From: Bacteroides sp. MSB163
GTDB taxonomy: Bacteria; Bacteroidota; Bacteroidia; Bacteroidales; Bacteroidaceae
Direction: 5' to 3'
Assembly (NCBI RefSeq): GCF_036416795.1
Contig: NZ_CP143867.1
Span: 558,001-622,000 of the forward strand
DNA length: 64,000 bases
A program made the translations under genes and the position numbers. Under the pieces are notes generated by a model, which saw only the letters and a list, made by a program, of their open reading frames with translations, was not told the DNA's origin and ran no database searches. The first letter of the stretch is position 1, and every line of letters starts with the position of its first letter. This document shows, one piece after another, positions 62,542 through 64,000 of this stretch.

Positions 62542-63810
62542 TTATTCTTTGTTCCATACTTCTGTCCATTTCTGTTCCCAAAGTTCCCGATCTTTCTCAC
62601 CAACAAAAGGCTGTTCCTTCGCCGGATAAACCAGACCATCAGCGGTGAAACTTGCACGAACAAAGCCTACTTTCTCCCGAAAATGAGACTGACTGTCATT
62701 GCCGAAATAGCTGCACCACCAATTATCTTCTTTATCTTTAAAGAATCCGGTGCCACCACCGCAAGGTATCGATTCATGGCGTTTTTGATAGGGTCCGTAA
62801 ACATTATCAGAAATTGCCAAACAAGTAGAATATCTTCCTTCATAATTGTCAGCCGCTCCCAGATAGTATTTCCCATTCCGTTTGAACAGTACCGCACCCT
62901 CATGTCCCAGATCATTCATACCACGACCTACACACTTCTTAGCATGATGGTCCGGATTATGATCCGGTTCAGTCAGGACAACCCGACGAAAGGGTTCAGC
63001 CAGGCCGCTCATATCATCTTTCAACAGAGCAATCTCAGTTGCCTGCCCGTATGTGAAATATACTTTACCATCCTCATCCTCGAATAAAGTGGCGTCAATT
63101 CCCTCAACAATGGGACGATCAATAGTAAAAGCGTTTACGTAAGGCCCTTCCGGTTTGCCTGTACTACTTTTCAATATTCCAATCCCATCCGGACACATAC
63201 TGAAGCAGATGAAATAATTTCCTTTGATGTAATGAATTTCAGGTGCCCAAACAGCACGAACTGCACGTTTTGGGTGCTTACGCCATGTTTTCACCCATTC
63301 GTCCGCTTCCTTATCAATATCCCAAACCAGACCTAAATACTCCCAATTATGCAAATCCGCAGATTTCCACAGTTCTATACCCTCAGCCCAAGCCCAGATA
63401 TTATCACCGGAGGAACCTGTAAGATAGTAATTTCCATCGCCACCCAAAGTTACAACTCCATCACGCAAATGCAGTTCCCACGCAGGCTTAATGGGAGGTA
63501 CCAATCCTTTTTCCACAGCTGACCCCGTACACATCCGGAGATTTCCTTCCTGATATTCCGGACGGGGATAATTGCCACAGTATACAACTCCTTCAGTACC
63601 ACTTCTCCAACCTCCACGACCATCTCTCTCTACAGGCATTCCCGGTCCGCTAACGCCAGAGAACTGTTTAGCCCACTCTATTTGTTCTTGCGGTGCAATA
63701 TATATATCTTTCTGAGCAAATGCCCAACAGGAAAACAAACAATTTACCAAAAGAAGGAGACTTCTTCCAAAGCTTGAATTAAAAGAAAATATTCTCTGAT
63801 TTACTCTCAT
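62542..63810 (-). CDS. GH43-like glycoside hydrolase, exported
   Basis: A 422-residue protein with a signal peptide ending WAFAQ (33). Five-bladed propeller: HLRDGVVTLGGDGNYYLTG, AVWAPEIHYIKGNYFICFSM (Glu in the acid position), GIDATLFEDEDGKVYFTYG (Asp) and GHEGAVLFKRNGKYYLGA. The N-terminal catalytic Asp is not in the usual DP context, so assignment to a subfamily is uncertain; relatives in pectin and rhamnogalacturonan loci act on galactose or arabinose side chains. It begins 18 bp after the preceding gene. Confidence 0.8.
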   Translation of the reverse strand: MRVNQRIFSFNSSFGRSLLLLVNCLFSCWAFAQKDIYIAPQEQIEWAKQFSGVSGPGMPVERDGRGGWRSGTEGVVYCGNYPRPEYQEGNLRMCTGSAVEKGLVPPIKPAWELHLRDGVVTLGGDGNYYLTGSSGDNIWAWAEGIELWKSADLHNWEYLGLVWDIDKEADEWVKTWRKHPKRAVRAVWAPEIHYIKGNYFICFSMCPDGIGILKSSTGKPEGPYVNAFTIDRPIVEGIDATLFEDEDGKVYFTYGQATEIALLKDDMSGLAEPFRRVVLTEPDHNPDHHAKKCVGRGMNDLGHEGAVLFKRNGKYYLGAADNYEGRYSTCLAISDNVYGPYQKRHESIPCGGGTGFFKDKEDNWWCSYFGNDSQSHFREKVGFVRASFTADGLVYPAKEQPFVGEKDRELWEQKWTEVWNKE

Positions 63811-63828
63811 GTTTTTCTATATATAAAA

Positions 63829-64000
63829 TTAATCTACTTTTACACAACGCACGGAGAAAGCATTGGCACGGCTATTCTTCCCTGCCGTATCTACTTTATC
63901 CTTGCCCACGTTCATGTAACTTGCATCTGCCCCATTGGATGCGGAAGCTGTACTTTGCCAATAGTAACCAGATTTCTCCGCATCCTGAAGTTTTCCTGTT
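63829..64000 (-). CDS. C-terminal end of a fimbrillin/FISUMP-like exported protein (partial)
   Basis: 57 residues enter from the right edge: SGYYWQSTASASNGADASYM followed by KNSRANAFSVRCVKVD and a stop at 63829-63831. The YYWQST...AFSVRCVK pattern is the end of the Fibrobacter-type major paralogous domain (FISUMP) found at the C-terminus of surface lipoproteins in Bacteroides polysaccharide loci. It is probably a surface glycan-binding protein of the same operon. Confidence 0.6.
   Translation of the reverse strand, partial: TGKLQDAEKSGYYWQSTASASNGADASYMNVGKDKVDTAGKNSRANAFSVRCVKVD

Overview
The window looks like a chromosome segment of a gut Bacteroides. The evidence is SusC/SusD pairs, many exported glycoside hydrolases, XusABC-like iron genes, DUF4374, DUF4450-like and DUF6266 proteins, and promoters of the Bacteroides type (TTTG about 20 nt upstream of TAnnTTTG). 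The carbohydrate gene content (GH43-GH10 xylanase, pectinases) would fit a plant-fibre degrader of the B. cellulosilyticus/B. intestinalis type, but I cannot assign a species. Most genes are on the minus strand.

Layout. 1-8.3 kb: end of an outer-membrane protein, two tandem GH3/beta-lactamase fusion proteins, and a 5'-nucleotidase split over two genes. 8.9-11.1 kb: an acetyltransferase/aminotransferase pair typical of amino-sugar synthesis. 11.1-15.4 kb: arabinoxylan enzymes (GH43-GH10 fusion and GH43). 15.7-23.6 kb: two glycosyltransferases downstream of a MacB-type efflux operon (ATPase, two permeases, adaptor, TolC). 23.8-30.8 kb: housekeeping and small loci (ROK kinase, DUF6266 protein, rplS, a Ser/Arg-rich exported protein, CvfB-like protein, malate dehydrogenase, tRNA-Phe, tRNA-Pro, DUF456 protein). 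30.9-39.6 kb: three large exported enzymes (DUF4450-like, GH65-like, GH2) without SusC/SusD. 40.7-46.6 kb: an HU-like protein and a TonB receptor/DUF4374 lipoprotein/PepSY set resembling XusABC xenosiderophore uptake. 46.9-64 kb: a pectin-type polysaccharide utilisation locus with two SusC/SusD pairs, PL1 pectate lyase, a broken GH28, a sulfatase, a GH43 enzyme and the end of a further surface protein.

The less ordinary content is in the non-coding DNA. A 281-bp element with 20-bp terminal inverted repeats occurs twice in opposite orientation (36.4 and 44.0 kb), differing at one base by my reading; one copy supplies the stop codon of the GH2 gene and the other splits the XusA-like and XusB-like genes. 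A 117-bp palindromic repeat occurs twice in direct orientation around the GH65-like and GH2 genes. Four 14-bp dyads at exact 23-bp spacing lie upstream of the HU-like gene. An 82-bp tandem repeat duplicates a complete promoter. Both susC genes share an upstream block with a TTTTGACT direct repeat at 21-bp spacing and identical distance to a -7 box; the second copy of this block is followed by a decayed sulfatase fragment, so the locus grew by segmental duplication.

I see no phage, integrase, transposase gene, CRISPR array or dedicated defence system. The best candidates for something undescribed are the MITE-like element, the dyad array, and the paired operator of the pectin locus.
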